Positions 25,725 to 35,666 of a stretch of DNA of 64,000 bases are shown here, one piece after another. Position 1 is the stretch's first letter; each line of letters begins with the position of its first letter. The notes beneath the pieces were generated by a model that was not told the DNA's origin, did no database searches, and saw only the letters and a program-made list of their open reading frames with translations. Both the position numbers and the translations under genes were made by a program. Source of the stretch: an uncultured Faecalibacterium sp. (GTDB lineage: Bacteria; Bacillota; Clostridia; Oscillospirales; Ruminococcaceae); assembly GCA_934533135.1 (NCBI GenBank), contig CAKTBG010000008.1, positions 8,030 through 72,029 of the forward strand. Direction: 5' to 3'.

Positions 25725-25817
25725 TCAACTGAAGATCTTGCCCAGCAGCCAGAGCAGGAAGCTGGAAGAGGCCGAGGGGCCGAGGATCTTCATGAGCAGG
25801 GAAATCAGACAAGCCAT
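25725..25817 (-). CDS. small hydrophobic peptide, unknown function
   Basis: 30 residues, too short for usual gene calling. It starts MACLISLLMKILGP and ends LLWLLGKIFS: two hydrophobic segments with three Lys and no acidic residue. AAAGGAG lies 9 bases before the ATG at 25815-25817 and a terminator follows 22 bases after the stop. It lies downstream of the leucine-rich-repeat protein on the same strand. A membrane-active or regulatory peptide is possible; no family is recognised. The ribosome site is the main support. Confidence 0.4.
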   Translation of the reverse strand: MACLISLLMKILGPSASSSFLLWLLGKIFS

Positions 25818-25957
25818 TCGGGAAATTCTCCTTTGCATTCGTTCGGGCAGTCTTGGCAGGAAAACTGCTCCGTAAAGAATACGGCGGAGCGGGGAATGCG
25901 ATTGCAGGGAATGATTTCCAGATACAGTAAGGCTTTAACCGGCAGCGAGAGGGTCAT
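25805..25957 (-). CDS. possible small cysteine-containing protein, unknown
   Basis: A 50-residue frame starting MTLSLPVKALLYLEIIP whose stop overlaps the start of the 30-residue peptide (ATGG...TGA arrangement), suggesting coupling. Its end carries CQDCPNEC, three closely spaced cysteines. The start overlaps the 3' end of the leucine-rich-repeat gene and has only a poor ribosome site, so this may be a chance frame. Confidence 0.2.
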   Translation of the reverse strand: MTLSLPVKALLYLEIIPCNRIPRSAVFFTEQFSCQDCPNECKGEFPEWLV

Positions 25958-27233
25958 AGTAGAAGCCGCCCTTTTCATCATAGGATGATGCGGTCGATGT
26001 GGACTCCGAGAGTGCGTCGTTGTATTTCTGAACGACATAGGCTACATTGTCGGGCGTGCCGTTATAGAACAACTCGGCATTCTCAAGCGTCGGCGGCAGA
26101 CCGTCATTGAGGTTGCTCCACTGCGCTTCACTGCCTCCGTAAATGAAAAACGGAACGACATTGGAATATTTCACCATAAAGGAAGCCTGATTTCCGCCCA
26201 TCGAAGTAACACTGGTCGGGATATAAACGGCTTTCAGGTTGGAACAGAGATAAAAAGCATACGATGCAATGGATTCGACGCCGTCCGGAACGATGACGCC
26301 TTCCAGATTCCGGGCGGTAACTGCATCTTTTGCGATTCGCTTGGTACCTGTCGGAATAGAATATACTCCCCTCGCAGAGGGATCAAATTCCAGAAGCTCT
26401 GTTCCATCTTTGCTGTACACAGAGTTTGCGAGAATCGTATATTTGGGGTTCTGTGGATGGATCGTGATCTGCGTTAAATTGGGGCAGCCCAGAAAAACGG
26501 TTTCTCCATAGTTTGTCATAGTTGCCGGAAGGCTTACGGCAGTCAAAGCTTCGTTATAGGAAAATGCACTGTCCTGAATGGTCTGTACGCCTTCCGGAAC
26601 AACGACGTGCGTCAGTTTGCACCATGAAAAAGCATCTTTTTCAATCGTTTTCACAGTTGCTGGAATGCCAATTCCTTCCAGACCGGTTGAAGAGAAGGCA
26701 TACTCACCGATTCGGGTCAGTCCACCCGGAAGGGTAATGCTTTTCAGATTCTTGCACCCGGAAAATGCCGAATTGCCAATCTGTGTGACACTGGCCGGGA
26801 TCTCAACGCGTGTCAGATTTTCGCAGTCTTTGAATGCGGCGGCACCGATTTTGGTGATGCCGTTTTCAATCCGGACTGCTTTGATCTCGGCAGACCAGTT
26901 TTTTCCGCCGACACCAAAATCCCAAGGGCGCATATAGGCGAGCTTTGACTTTTCGTCTTGATCCTCGGCATAGTTTTCCATCCTGCCGTTTCCGCGAAGG
27001 ACAAGCAAGCCGTTGTCATACATCGTATAAGTGATGTTGTCTCCATCCACGCCGCAGTTTCCCTGATGCCGGATGGCATAATCTTCATAACCGTTTGTTT
27101 CGGAAAGCGCAAGCTGTGGTTTGGAAGATACTGCTGCAAATGCCGGAACGGTCATCGCTGCCGTCAGCCCGATGCTGATACAGGCCATCGTCACAATACG
27201 GAGAAATTTCGGAAGATAAGATACTCGTTTCAT
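25935..27233 (-). CDS. BspA-like leucine-rich-repeat secreted protein
   Basis: 432 residues. A signal peptide (charged start, hydrophobic VTMACISIGLTAAMTVPAFA with an AFA-A cleavage site) leads into a ~100-residue N-terminal region and then about eight TpLRR/BspA-type repeats of 22-23 residues (pattern ITKIGAAAFKDCENLTRVEIP). There is no LPXTG or transmembrane anchor, so it is released or held by other contacts. Such proteins often bind host proteins or other bacteria. Base composition is lower in GC than its neighbours, hinting at transfer. Confidence 0.88.
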   Translation of the reverse strand: MKRVSYLPKFLRIVTMACISIGLTAAMTVPAFAAVSSKPQLALSETNGYEDYAIRHQGNCGVDGDNITYTMYDNGLLVLRGNGRMENYAEDQDEKSKLAYMRPWDFGVGGKNWSAEIKAVRIENGITKIGAAAFKDCENLTRVEIPASVTQIGNSAFSGCKNLKSITLPGGLTRIGEYAFSSTGLEGIGIPATVKTIEKDAFSWCKLTHVVVPEGVQTIQDSAFSYNEALTAVSLPATMTNYGETVFLGCPNLTQITIHPQNPKYTILANSVYSKDGTELLEFDPSARGVYSIPTGTKRIAKDAVTARNLEGVIVPDGVESIASYAFYLCSNLKAVYIPTSVTSMGGNQASFMVKYSNVVPFFIYGGSEAQWSNLNDGLPPTLENAELFYNGTPDNVAYVVQKYNDALSESTSTASSYDEKGGFYYDPLAAG

Positions 27234-27388
27234 CCTGCCATTTCCTTTCTTTTTTGCTGTTTTACAGCTCTTTTGCCTATCTTACCACTTTGTGACGGAC
27301 TTGTAAACTACAAAATGTAACACAATCTGTACTATATAAAAAGCACAATAAAACTTATATTATAGATACAGGTAGGTGATACAAGCCC

Positions 27389-27586
27389 ATGAGCGAAACT
27401 GCAAAATTCGTTGTGCATCCCCGCAAACCGGCGGTGGGAAAGAGCAGCGTGATCTCTGTCCGAATTCCAGACGAGACCATCAAGAATCTCGATGAGCTGG
27501 CTTCTGCCACGGGCAGAACACGCAACGACCTGATTCTGAAATGCATTGACTATGCGCTCAGCAACCTTGAGATTGCGGAGCAGTAA
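27389..27586 (+). CDS. ribbon-helix-helix (CopG/Arc-like) DNA-binding protein
   Basis: 65 residues. The central part SSVISVRIPDETIKNLDELASATGRTRNDLILKCIDYALSNLE fits an RHH fold: one beta strand (VISVRIP), then two helices. Such proteins are antitoxins or small repressors. No toxin gene is adjacent: a terminator follows within 20 bases and enolase lies opposite. An upstream AT-rich stretch (TTATATTATAG) could be its promoter. Confidence 0.75.
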   Translation: MSETAKFVVHPRKPAVGKSSVISVRIPDETIKNLDELASATGRTRNDLILKCIDYALSNLEIAEQ

Positions 27587-27602
27587 TTTGTCCGAAATAG
27601 TG

Positions 27603-27642
27603 AAAACCGCCCTGATTCCATTCCGGAATCGGGGCGGTTTTC
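27603..27642. terminator. terminator after the RHH gene
   Basis: AAAACCGCCC pairs with GGGGCGGTTTT (with one offset base) around an inner GATTCC/GGAATC stem. It may act in both directions since enolase ends at 27698. Confidence 0.8.
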
Positions 27643-27697
27643 GCGTTGGGTCGGATAAAAAGGAAAGAAAAAAGGAGAACGCAAACTTCAGATGCGA

Positions 27698-29059
<1,362 letters not shown>

Positions 29060-29061
29060 TT

Positions 29062-29090
29062 ATCCTACCACGCATCGTTCCCATGTGCAA
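29062..29090 (-). promoter_or_regulatory. promoter of eno
   Basis: Minus strand TTGCAC (29085-29090), 17 bases, TAGGAT (29062-29067). Confidence 0.65.
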
Positions 29091-29259
29091 GAGCAAAACA
29101 CAATGTTAGCGGATCAGAACTTTGCGCCGGGCGTGCGGGAGCATACCTTAAAAAGAGACCGGCGATCCGGCAGGAAACTATCCGATAGAATGGGCTGAAA
29201 GGGAGCGGCTTATACCGATTTCCTACGGCGGTGTAACTTTTTTGCAACTTGTGAAATGC

Positions 29260-29297
29260 TTTCATTTTGGCGTGAAACGAAATGAACGAAATGAAAA
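29260..29297 (+). promoter_or_regulatory. repeat cluster, possible operator of the liv operon
   Basis: ACGAAATGA occurs twice in direct tandem (29277-29285 and 29286-29294), and TTTCATTTTG just upstream is an inverted half. It lies about 85 bases before the -35 box of livJ in a long AT-rich intergenic region, where an amino-acid-responsive regulator might bind. Confidence 0.4.
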
Positions 29298-29380
29298 AGT
29301 AAACAAAATACATGGTTTGTTTTTGTGTAAAATAGCAACTTTTGCCGGAAATGCCTCCAAAACTATGGACGGTTTGTGAA

Positions 29381-29409
29381 TTGCGCACCGGGGGAGACGT
29401 GACTATAAT
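29381..29409 (+). promoter_or_regulatory. promoter of the liv operon
   Basis: TTGCGC (29381-29386), 17 bases, TATAAT (29404-29409). Confidence 0.7.
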
Positions 29410-29499
29410 AAGGGTAACAAAGCAGAGCCGCTTTGAGGGAAAGGGTTCTGCTTTCAATCATTTCAACACGAAACTTCCCATACAAGGAGGATATACAAC

Positions 29500-30711
29500 A
29501 TGAAAAAGATGATTTCTCGTCGTAACTTTCTGGCCGCTGCCGGTGTTGTGGCTGCTGCCGGTGTCCTGACCGCCTGCGGCGGTTCTTCCAGTAGCACGGC
29601 TGCTTCTTCTGCCTCCGGCTCTGCCGCTGCTTCCGGCGAGACCATCAAGGTCGGCGTCCTCGGACCCCTGACCGGCGATGTCTCGGTCTACGGCAAGGCA
29701 GTCGTCAACGGTGCTACCCTGTACCTGAAGCAGGTCAACGAGGCAGGCGGCGTCAACGGCAAGCAGCTCGAGATCATCGCCATGGATGAGCAGGGCGACG
29801 AGACGCAGGCTGTCACCTGCTTCACCAAGATGGTGGATCAGGGCATCACCGCACTGGTGGGCGATGTGACCACCGCTCCGACGCTGGCCGTCGCAGCCGA
29901 GAGCGCAGAGTACAATATGCCGATGGTCACCGCTTCCGCAACGGCAGAGGCTGTCACCTACGATGCAGAGACCGACACCGTGAACGAGAATGTCTTCCGC
30001 GCCACCTTCACCGACCCGTTCCAGGGCATCAAGATGGCCGATTACGCTTACGAGAAGCTGGGCTACACCGAGGCTGCCGTCATCTTTGAAAAGGGCGCAG
30101 ACTACAACGAGGGTCTGGCAGAGAACTTCGTCAACGAGTTCGAGTCCAAGGGCGGCACCATCGTCGATGACGAGAGTTACTCCAAGGGCGATGTGGACTT
30201 CAAGACCCAGCTGACCAGCATCATGGGCAAGAACCCGCAGGTCGTCTTCTGCCCCAACTACTATGAGGACGTCAGCAAGATCCTGAAGCAGGCACGCGAT
30301 ATCGGCATGACCTGCCCGTTCCTCGGCGGCGACGGCTGGGATGGCCTGGAAGGCTACGCAACCGCTGACCAGCTGAAGGATGCTTACTTCTGCGCCAACT
30401 ACGCAAAGGGCTCCAGCACCGAATTCGAGGATGCTTACAAGGCAGAGTACGGCGAGGAGTATCCCAACGGCTTCGCTCCGCTGGGCTACGATGCGGCCAT
30501 GACCGTTGTCTACGGCCTGAAGGCTGCGGAGGAAGCTGGCCTCGAGGCTGGCTCCGATGAGTACAAGCAGGCCGTCATCGACGCCATCGCAGGCGGCACC
30601 ATCGAGGGCATCACCGGCACCTTCACCTTCGACGAGCATCATGACCCGGTCAAGCAGACCGCGATCCTCTGCTTCGAGGAGGATAAGCCGGTCCTGAAGG
30701 AAATGTTCTAA
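29500..30711 (+). CDS. livJ: branched-chain amino acid ABC transporter, substrate-binding lipoprotein
   Basis: 403 residues after a strong AAGGAGG. The signal begins MKKMISRRNFLAAAG, a Tat-like SRRNFL motif, and ends in lipobox LTAC, so it may be a Tat or Sec lipoprotein. A Ser/Ala linker leads to a type I periplasmic-binding fold: IKVGVLGPLTGDVSVYGKAVVNGATL, EIIAMDEQGDETQAV, and the late block GFAPLGYDAAMTVVYGLKAA. It is the first gene of livJHMGF and should capture branched-chain or related amino acids outside the cell. Confidence 0.93.
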   Translation: MKKMISRRNFLAAAGVVAAAGVLTACGGSSSSTAASSASGSAAASGETIKVGVLGPLTGDVSVYGKAVVNGATLYLKQVNEAGGVNGKQLEIIAMDEQGDETQAVTCFTKMVDQGITALVGDVTTAPTLAVAAESAEYNMPMVTASATAEAVTYDAETDTVNENVFRATFTDPFQGIKMADYAYEKLGYTEAAVIFEKGADYNEGLAENFVNEFESKGGTIVDDESYSKGDVDFKTQLTSIMGKNPQVVFCPNYYEDVSKILKQARDIGMTCPFLGGDGWDGLEGYATADQLKDAYFCANYAKGSSTEFEDAYKAEYGEEYPNGFAPLGYDAAMTVVYGLKAAEEAGLEAGSDEYKQAVIDAIAGGTIEGITGTFTFDEHHDPVKQTAILCFEEDKPVLKEMF

Positions 30712-30846
30712 GCTCCGTCTGCGGCTCCGGTGCCGCGTCACGGGGATGGAGACGTAGAATTGGATAGGGTCCATTGCGGAGACCGCCGGAACAGGTTTGC
30801 CCCGACTGTCTCCGCATTTTTTATTTTGGAAAGGAAGTATCAACCC

Positions 30847-31725
30847 ATGACAGTGTTTTTCAGCCAGCTGATCAACGGTCTTTCCCTTGGCAGTATCTAT
30901 GCACTGATCGCGTTGGGCTACAGCATGGTTTATGGCATCATTCTGCTGCTGAACTTTGCCCACGGCGATATCATTATGGTGGGCGCGTATATGTCCTGGT
31001 TCGTGATGAACCAGCTGGGTCTCGGGCCGGTCACGGCGATCTGTGCGACCATCCTCACCTGCACGGTGCTGGGCGTCGTGATCGAGAAGATCGCCTATAC
31101 CCCGCTGCGGTCGGCTCCCCGCATCTCCCTGCTGATCACCGCCATCGGCGTCTCCTTCTTTCTGGAGTACACGGCGGAGCTGATTCTGGGATCGGGCGCA
31201 AAAGTCATCCCGTCCTATTATGAGTCCAAGACATTCTTGATCGGCAAGGTGCCGCTGAGCCTGACCTCGATCATCACGCTGGCCGTCACGGTGCTGTCCA
31301 TGATCGTTCTGACCTTCCTTGTCCAGAAGACCAAGCTTGGCAAGGCCATGCGCGCAGTCTCCGAGGATATGGATGCGGCGCGTCTGATGGGCATCAACGT
31401 CAACAGCACCATCTCCTTCACCTTTGCAGTCGGCTCCGCGCTGGCCGGCATCGGTGCGGTGCTGTACTGCTGCTCTTACCCGCAGGCAACGCCGACCATG
31501 GGCTCGATGCTGGGTCTGAAAGCCTTCGTCGCAGCCGTTCTGGGCGGCATTGGCTCCATCCCGGGTGCCATGATCGGCGGCATCGCCATCGGCCTGTGCG
31601 AGTGCTTTGTCTCGGCCATCGGCCTCTCCGCTTGGAAGGATGCCGTCACGTTCGCCATTCTGATCATCGTGCTGCTGGTCAAGCCCACCGGTTTCCTTGG
31701 CCGTCAGGTACAGGAAAAGGTGTAA
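30847..31725 (+). CDS. livH: branched-chain amino acid ABC transporter permease LivH
   Basis: 292 residues. The start at 30847 follows AAGGAAG. Polytopic membrane protein (about eight segments) with LivH signatures NGLSLGSIYALIALGYSMVYGII, NFAHGDIIMVGAY and the cytoplasmic coupling loop SEDMDAARLMGINVN. The 135-base gap after livJ has no clear terminator, so it probably belongs to the same operon. Confidence 0.93.
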   Translation: MTVFFSQLINGLSLGSIYALIALGYSMVYGIILLLNFAHGDIIMVGAYMSWFVMNQLGLGPVTAICATILTCTVLGVVIEKIAYTPLRSAPRISLLITAIGVSFFLEYTAELILGSGAKVIPSYYESKTFLIGKVPLSLTSIITLAVTVLSMIVLTFLVQKTKLGKAMRAVSEDMDAARLMGINVNSTISFTFAVGSALAGIGAVLYCCSYPQATPTMGSMLGLKAFVAAVLGGIGSIPGAMIGGIAIGLCECFVSAIGLSAWKDAVTFAILIIVLLVKPTGFLGRQVQEKV

Positions 31726-31740
31726 AGGGGGATCCTGAAA

Positions 31741-32766
31741 ATGAATGCAGTCAAACGCAAGACCCTGAAAATGCCGGTGCGCTACCTGATGAACGTGGTT
31801 CTGGTGGCTCTGCTCTTTGTGGCACTTTCGTTCGTTACCCAGAATATGCTCTCGACCTACCAGAACAAAGTTCTGCTGACCGTCGGCATCAACATCATTC
31901 TGGCCGTCTCGCTGAACGTGGCCACCGGTTATCTGGGGCAGCTGCCGCTGGGTCATGCCGGTTTCATGGCCGTGGGTGCGTACACCTGCGCCCTGTTTAC
32001 CAAATACAGCAATCTGCCCTCCGGCGTCGCCTTTGCCGTCGGTCTGGCACTGGCCTGCGTGGTGGCCGGGATCTTCGGCATCCTCATCGGCATCCCGGCA
32101 CTCCGTCTGACCGGTGACTACCTTGCCATCCTGACGCTGGGCTTTGGCGAGATCATCCGCATCACCCTGAACAACATCGACGATGTGCTGGGCTTCAAGC
32201 TGTTTTACGGCGCAAAGGGTCTGAAGAACATCCCGAAATACTCCAACTACTGGAACGTCTTCCTCTGCGTGGTCATCGCCTGCTTTGCCATCCACGCCAT
32301 GATGAAATCCCGCCACGGCCGCGCGATCCTCGCCGTCCGCGATAACGAGATCGCCGCCGAGAGCTGCGGCATCCAGACAACCTATTATAAGGTCATGGCC
32401 TTTGCGTTTTCCGCAGCCTTTGCGGGAATGGCCGGCGGCCTGTATGCCTGCTACATCGGCGTCCTGACGCCCTCGACCTTCGGCTTCATGAAGTCCATCG
32501 AGATCCTCGTCATGGTGGTGCTGGGCGGCATGGGCTCCATGCTCGGCTCCATCCTGTCGGCCACCGTCCTGACCATCCTGCCCGAGGCGACCCGCAGCTT
32601 CGAGAGCTACCGCATGGTGGTCTACTCGCTGGTGCTGATCCTGATGATGATCTTCCGCCCGGGCGGATTGCTGGGCAGCTACGATTTCTCGATGAGCCGC
32701 ATCGTGGAAAAAGTCCTGAACGGCGAGCTGTTCCGGAAGAACAAGGAGGGCGCAGACCATGAGTGA
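31741..32766 (+). CDS. livM: branched-chain amino acid ABC transporter permease LivM
   Basis: 341 residues, about ten hydrophobic segments. LivM hallmarks are NIILAVSLNVATGYLGQLPLGHAGFMAVGAY, the coupling loop VRDNEIAAESCGIQTT, and VMVVLGGMGSMLGS. It overlaps livG by 8 bases. Confidence 0.93.
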   Translation: MNAVKRKTLKMPVRYLMNVVLVALLFVALSFVTQNMLSTYQNKVLLTVGINIILAVSLNVATGYLGQLPLGHAGFMAVGAYTCALFTKYSNLPSGVAFAVGLALACVVAGIFGILIGIPALRLTGDYLAILTLGFGEIIRITLNNIDDVLGFKLFYGAKGLKNIPKYSNYWNVFLCVVIACFAIHAMMKSRHGRAILAVRDNEIAAESCGIQTTYYKVMAFAFSAAFAGMAGGLYACYIGVLTPSTFGFMKSIEILVMVVLGGMGSMLGSILSATVLTILPEATRSFESYRMVVYSLVLILMMIFRPGGLLGSYDFSMSRIVEKVLNGELFRKNKEGADHE

Positions 32767-33598
32767 GTTTAAAACATCCCTGAACAGTGTCCCTTCGGGC
32801 GGCTTCCTGACCGACCGCGACAAGGACAAAAAACCGATCCTTGACGTCCGGGAGCTGGGCATCGACTTTGGCGGTCTGACCGCTGTGGACGGGTTCAACC
32901 TGATGATCGGCCGCAACGAGATCACCGGCCTGATCGGACCCAACGGTGCCGGCAAGACCACGGTGTTCAATCTGTTGACCAATGTGTACCAGCCTACTCG
33001 CGGTTCCATCCTGATCGACGGAATGCCGACCGCCGGCAAAAAGACCTATCAAGTCAACCGGATGGGCGTGGCACGCACCTTCCAGAACATCCGCCTGTTC
33101 AAGGATCTGTCCGTCATCGACAACGTGAAGGTCGGCCTGCACGAGTCCATGAAGTACAATCTGGCGGCTTCCGTCTTCCGTCTGCCGAACTACTGGAAAG
33201 AGGAAAAGCAGACCACCGAGCGTGCAATGGAGCTGCTGGACATCTTCCACATGACCAGCCTTGCCAATACAACGGCGGGCAGCCTGCCCTACGGCGCACA
33301 GCGTCGTCTGGAGATCATCCGCGCACTGGCCACCAACCCGAAGCTGCTGCTTCTGGACGAGCCTGCCGCTGGTATGAACCCCTCCGAGACCGCGGAGCTG
33401 ACCGATACCATCCGCCGCATCCGCGACGAGTTCAACATTGCCGTGCTGCTGATCGAGCATGACATGAGCCTTGTCATGGGCATCTGCGAGGGCATCGCCG
33501 TGCTGAACTTCGGCCGCATCATCGCCAAGGGCACGCCCGAGGAGATCCGCAACAATCCGCAGGTCATTGAAGCCTATCTGGGCAAGAAGGAGGGCTGA
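32759..33598 (+). CDS. livG: branched-chain amino acid ABC transporter ATPase LivG
   Basis: 279 residues, starting inside the end of livM after GGAGGG. Walker A GPNGAGKTT, Q-loop ARTFQNIRLF, signature LPYGAQRRLEI (a variant of LSGGQ typical of LivG), Walker B LLLLDEPAAGMNP and H-loop LIEHD are all present. About 20 extra hydrophilic residues stand at the N-terminus. Confidence 0.93.
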   Translation: MSEFKTSLNSVPSGGFLTDRDKDKKPILDVRELGIDFGGLTAVDGFNLMIGRNEITGLIGPNGAGKTTVFNLLTNVYQPTRGSILIDGMPTAGKKTYQVNRMGVARTFQNIRLFKDLSVIDNVKVGLHESMKYNLAASVFRLPNYWKEEKQTTERAMELLDIFHMTSLANTTAGSLPYGAQRRLEIIRALATNPKLLLLDEPAAGMNPSETAELTDTIRRIRDEFNIAVLLIEHDMSLVMGICEGIAVLNFGRIIAKGTPEEIRNNPQVIEAYLGKKEG

Positions 33599-33601
33599 GC
33601 G

Positions 33602-34315
33602 ATGGCAGATTCCATGCTGAAGGTCGATCATATCAACGTCTTTTACGGCAACATCCACGCCGTGAAGGACATTTCGTTTGAAGTCCACGAGGGAGAGATC
33701 GTTACCCTGATCGGTGCCAACGGTGCAGGCAAATCCACCACCCTGAAAACGGTGTCGGGTCTGCTCCACCCCAAGACCGGCGATGTGCTGTACAAGGGCA
33801 AGAGCATCAAGGGAATGCGCGCCCACAAGATCGTCGAGGCCGGGCTTGCACAGGTGCCGGAAGGCCGCCATGTGTTCCTGCACATGACCGTTGAGGAAAA
33901 TCTGGACATGGGCGGCTACACCCAGCCCGCGTCCACCATCGCCCCCAACAAGGAGAAAGTCTTTGCGCTGTTCCCCCGCCTGAAGGAACGCCGCCGCCAG
34001 CTGGCCGGTACCATGTCCGGCGGCGAGCAGCAGATGCTGGCCATGGGGCGCGCCCTGATGAGCAACGCCTCCATGCTGATGCTGGACGAGCCGTCGATGG
34101 GTCTGTCGCCCCTGCTGGTGCAGGAGATCTTCGACATCATCAAGAACATCCACAACGAGGGCATGACCATCCTGCTGGTCGAGCAGAACGCACAGATGGC
34201 TCTCTCGGTGGCTGACCGCGCCTATGTCCTCGAGACCGGCCGCGTCGTCATGAACGGCACCGGTGCCGAGCTGTTGACCAACGAGCGCGTCCGCAGCGCG
34301 TATCTGGGCGGGTAA
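33602..34315 (+). CDS. livF: branched-chain amino acid ABC transporter ATPase LivF
   Basis: 237 residues, 3 bases after livG. Walker A GANGAGKST, Q-loop VPEGRHVF, signature MSGGEQQM, Walker B MLMLDEPSMGLSP and H-loop LVEQN. It forms the second ATPase of the transporter. Confidence 0.93.
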   Translation: MADSMLKVDHINVFYGNIHAVKDISFEVHEGEIVTLIGANGAGKSTTLKTVSGLLHPKTGDVLYKGKSIKGMRAHKIVEAGLAQVPEGRHVFLHMTVEENLDMGGYTQPASTIAPNKEKVFALFPRLKERRRQLAGTMSGGEQQMLAMGRALMSNASMLMLDEPSMGLSPLLVQEIFDIIKNIHNEGMTILLVEQNAQMALSVADRAYVLETGRVVMNGTGAELLTNERVRSAYLGG

Positions 34316-34327
34316 GCCCTCTCTCTG

Positions 34328-34385
34328 CCGAAGGCCCTTGGCTCCCCCTTTGGGGGAGCTGTCACCGAAGGTGACTGAGAGGGTG
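34328..34385. repeat. palindromic intergenic repeat, copy 2
   Basis: CTCCCCCTTTGGGGGAG hairpin followed by GTCACCGAAGGTGAC hairpin and TGAGAGGG. It is related to 34801-34854, in which the second hairpin is GTCGCCGAAGGCGAC; the paired changes keep the stem. Confidence 0.8.
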
Positions 34386-34407
34386 AGGATGTAAACAAAT
34401 AGAACTT

Positions 34408-34459
34408 ACACAGCGATACGAAGCTTTTTGAAAAGAGCCATTGTATCGCTGTGTTTTTT
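34408..34459 (+). terminator. terminator of the liv operon
   Basis: ACACAGCGATAC (34408-34419) pairs with GTATCGCTGTGT (34443-34454), then TTTTT. A near-copy stands at 34867-34917. Confidence 0.75.
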
Positions 34460-34471
34460 GCTCAATTTTTG

Positions 34472-34536
34472 CCGGGCTTGCCCTCTCCGTCATCGCTGGC
34501 GCGATGCCACCTCTCCCAAGGTGAGAGGCCTTGGCA
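34472..34536. repeat. palindromic intergenic repeat, copy 3 (diverged)
   Basis: Contains GCCGGGCTTGCCCTCTC, a CATCGC..GCGATG hairpin and CACCTCTCCCAAGGTGAGAGG, resembling the other copies in inverse orientation. Confidence 0.6.
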
Positions 34537-34581
34537 TATCGGTTCAGCCTGAGCTGACTGCACAAAGTCTTAGATAACGCA

Positions 34582-34651
34582 AAATACCGGGCCCTGTTGT
34601 CCAGATTCACAGTTGCGATGCCGTGAATCCAGACCGCAGGGCCCGGTATTT
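34582..34651. repeat. long imperfect hairpin
   Basis: Perfect 15-base outer arms AAATACCGGGCCCTG (34582-34596) and CAGGGCCCGGTATTT (34637-34651) enclose a second pairing region (CAGATTCAC against GTGAATCCAG, two mismatches) and a 9-base loop. No good T-run follows. It could be a terminator, a structured small RNA or a remnant of a miniature element. Confidence 0.6.
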
Positions 34652-34690
34652 ATTGTAATTGTAAGCTTTTATCAATCAGCGTGGGCTTAT

Positions 34691-34854
34691 CCGGCCTGCC
34701 AAGGGCTCCCCCTTTGAAAGACTCCCTCCGGCCGGAGGGAGATGTCGCAAAGCGACAGAGGGAGGATAAGCTGGCAGCGCGAATGCGCTGACTGAGAGGG
34801 CATGACGCTTTGGGGGAGCTGTCGCCGAAGGCGACTGAGAGGGCAAGCCCGGCA
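34691..34854. repeat. palindromic intergenic repeat, copy 4 (composite)
   Basis: Two units in tandem: the first has CTCCCTCCGG/CCGGAGGGAG and GTCGC/GCGAC hairpins, the second GTCGCC/GGCGAC with TGAGAGGGCA. The opening CCGGCCTGCCAAGGGCTCCC is shared with the inverse of 22560-22580. With copies 2 and 3 these fill the 600-base gap between livF and pflA, which holds no gene. Confidence 0.8.
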
Positions 34855-34866
34855 GAGGAGAACAGC

Positions 34867-34917
34867 AAAACAGCGATACGATCGCTCTTTGAGAGAGAAA
34901 TCATATCGCTGTTTCTT
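34867..34917 (-). terminator. terminator of pflBA
   Basis: On the minus strand AAACAGCGATATGA pairs with TCGTATCGCTGTTT (one G-T), then TGC. It begins at the pflA stop. Confidence 0.65.
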
Positions 34918-35666
34918 TAACGATATTTGCCAACTTCCAGCAGCTCCTCCGCTCGCCGGATCTGTTCCGCGGTGGGCGGAACGGCGTCCGGCAGGGGGTA
35001 AGGGATGCCGAGTTTCTGCCACTTGAAAAGCCCCAGCGTGTGGTACGGCAGCACCTCCACCCGCTCCACCGTCTTGAGCGACGCGATGAACGCTGCGGTC
35101 CTGCGCAGCCCCTCTTCGTCGTCGGTCAGGCCGGGAACCAGCACATGACGGATCCAGAGCGGGATGCCCCGGTCAGAGATGTGCTGTGCCATGGCAAGAA
35201 TGTTGGCGTTGTCCTTCCCGGTGAGCTGGCGGTGCTTTTCCGGGTCGATCTCCTTGAGGTCCAGGATCACGAGGCTGGTCACGTCCATCAGGCGGTCGAA
35301 CTGAGACAGATACTCCGGGTCTGTCCGAAACGGCTGACCGGCCGTGTCGAGCGCGGTGTGAACGCCTTTTTTGCGTGCCAGCGTGAAGAACTGGGTCGAA
35401 AACTCCATCTGACGGAGCGGCTCGCCGCCGCTGACCGTGATGCCGCCCTTTTTGCCCCAGTAGTTGCGGTAGCGGTAGACGCGCTGGAACAGCTGTTCCG
35501 CCGTCCACGGCTCGCCGCAGTCGGTCGCCCATGTCTCGGGGTTATGGCAGTATTTGCACCGCAGGGCGCAGCCCTGCAAAAACACCACGAACCGGACGCC
35601 CGGCCCATCCACCGAGCCGAAGGACTCCAGCGAATGGACGTAGCCGATGGGATCAGAGAGCTGCAT
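34917..35666 (-). CDS. pflA: pyruvate formate-lyase activating enzyme, radical SAM
   Basis: 249 residues from the ATG at 35666, which lies inside the last codons of pflB (14-base overlap, coupled translation). It installs the glycyl radical on PflB using SAM and a 4Fe-4S cluster. The cluster motif [12 protein letters not shown] (CxxxCxxC) stands near residue 30, preceded by [19 protein letters not shown]; the SAM motif [13 protein letters not shown] follows near 75. Length and order are typical. Confidence 0.95.
   Translation of the reverse strand: MQLSDPIGYVHSLESFGSVDGPGVRFVVFLQGCALRCKYCHNPETWATDCGEPWTAEQLFQRVYRYRNYWGKKGGITVSGGEPLRQMEFSTQFFTLARKKGVHTALDTAGQPFRTDPEYLSQFDRLMDVTSLVILDLKEIDPEKHRQLTGKDNANILAMAQHISDRGIPLWIRHVLVPGLTDDEEGLRRTAAFIASLKTVERVEVLPYHTLGLFKWQKLGIPYPLPDAVPPTAEQIRRAEELLEVGKYR

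Noticed and set aside
27389..27586. RHH protein as antitoxin of an adjacent toxin
   Set aside because: No toxin-like gene stands next to it; a terminator and enolase follow, so only a generic DNA-binding call is supported.
29260..29297. Riboswitch ahead of livJ
   Set aside because: The short tandem ACGAAATGA repeats lie upstream of the predicted promoter, so they would not be in the transcript; a protein operator fits better.
29458..33039. Long minus-strand open frame over livJHM (over 1,190 codons)
   Set aside because: Shadow of GC-rich plus-strand liv genes; low-complexity composition and no ribosome site.
34316..34916. CRISPR array in the repeat-rich region
   Set aside because: The repeats are composite palindromes of unequal length without regular spacers, and no cas gene is present.
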